A stretch of 41,581 nucleotides of DNA. It comes from Candidatus Ancillula kalotermitis (GTDB taxonomy: Bacteria; Actinomycetota; Actinomycetes; Actinomycetales; Bifidobacteriaceae). The stretch is from assembly GCA_031273495.1 (NCBI GenBank), contig JAISRT010000020.1, positions 1 through 41,581 on the forward strand, written 5' to 3'. This document shows, piece after piece, positions 41,491-41,581 of this stretch (position 1 is its first letter; the number at the start of each line of letters is the position of its first letter). The position numbers were made by a program, and so were the translations under genes. Under the pieces are notes generated by a model. The model was not told the origin of the DNA and made no database searches. It saw only the letters and a program-made list of their open reading frames with translations.

Positions 41491-41512
41491 AGTATACTGC
41501 GCTAGTATGTCA
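41491..41512 (-). promoter_or_regulatory. Leaderless promoter of the peptidase operon
   Basis: TGACA (41508-41512), 11 bases, TATACT (41491-41496), six bases (TGAAAT) and ATG on the minus strand. Confidence 0.75.
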
Positions 41513-41545
41513 AATTGGCAACGATATTGATGCACCCGCGCCTAT

Positions 41546-41581
41546 TGTCACCCACCTTGTCATCCTTGTGGTGTCCGTCCC
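41546..41581. repeat. Palindromic element at the right edge, partial
   Basis: GTCACCCACCTTGTCATCCTTG followed by GTGTCCGTCCC matches the words of the elements at 5462, 9500 and 21671. The copy is cut by the window end. Confidence 0.65.

Overview
The window looks like a chromosome segment of a Gram-positive actinobacterium, probably near the Bifidobacteriales. This is inferred from the actinobacterial form of several proteins: Obg with a long charged C-terminal extension, an EccC-type ATPase, a cytoplasmic M13 peptidase, a FadD15-type ligase, a zinc-finger L28, and a small protein after ruvB that resembles one usually found next to tlyA in actinobacteria. Base composition is intermediate rather than GC-rich, so it could be a host-restricted relative. 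No integrase, transposase, CRISPR array or rRNA was found.

Layout, left to right. 1-5418: small protein and ruvB (minus), a YhgE/Pip membrane protein (minus), a divergent GH13 glycosidase, and a sirtuin. 5419-5687: palindromic and tandem repeats. 5688-9251: an orphan EccC/FtsK-like ATPase. 9252-10160: about 900 bases without a gene, filled with several repeat types. 10162-11127: a GT2 glycosyltransferase. 11105-16158: a tight minus-strand run rpmB > fadD > esterase > membrane protein > rsmB. 16347-20394: acyltransferase, large membrane protein, purC and rpiB (plus). 20481-22299: rlmN and an orphan gene (minus). 22593-26056: grpE, a short dnaJ-like gene and a DinG-type helicase. 26077-33599: a five-gene minus-strand operon for envelope polysaccharide (acyltransferase, SGNH hydrolase, DUF2142 protein, polytopic protein, SGNH hydrolase with ChW repeats). 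33618-34110: one intact tRNA-Lys among broken tRNA-Lys copies. 34200-36743: rplU > rpmA > obgE > hisI (minus). 36817-37362: acpS (plus). 37340-41484: pepO > ptrB (minus).

The most unusual observation concerns gene starts. Many genes have a clear -10 box (TATACT, TACACT, TAAACT, TATAAT) followed by exactly six bases and then the start codon, so their mRNAs should be leaderless. Six of these starts are ATG. In acpS, rlmN and one acyltransferase the codon at that exact place is ATT, ATA and ATC, and no ordinary start codon lies between the -10 box and the conserved protein sequence. This suggests AUH initiation on leaderless mRNAs. The tRNA-Lys promoter has the same spacing, so that tRNA may be made without a 5' leader.

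Two envelope-related themes recur: surface polysaccharide building and acylation (two acyltransferases, two SGNH hydrolases, a GT2 and several polytopic GT-C-like proteins), and small repeats that have expanded in the intergenic spaces, some resembling palindromic elements common in alphaproteobacteria.
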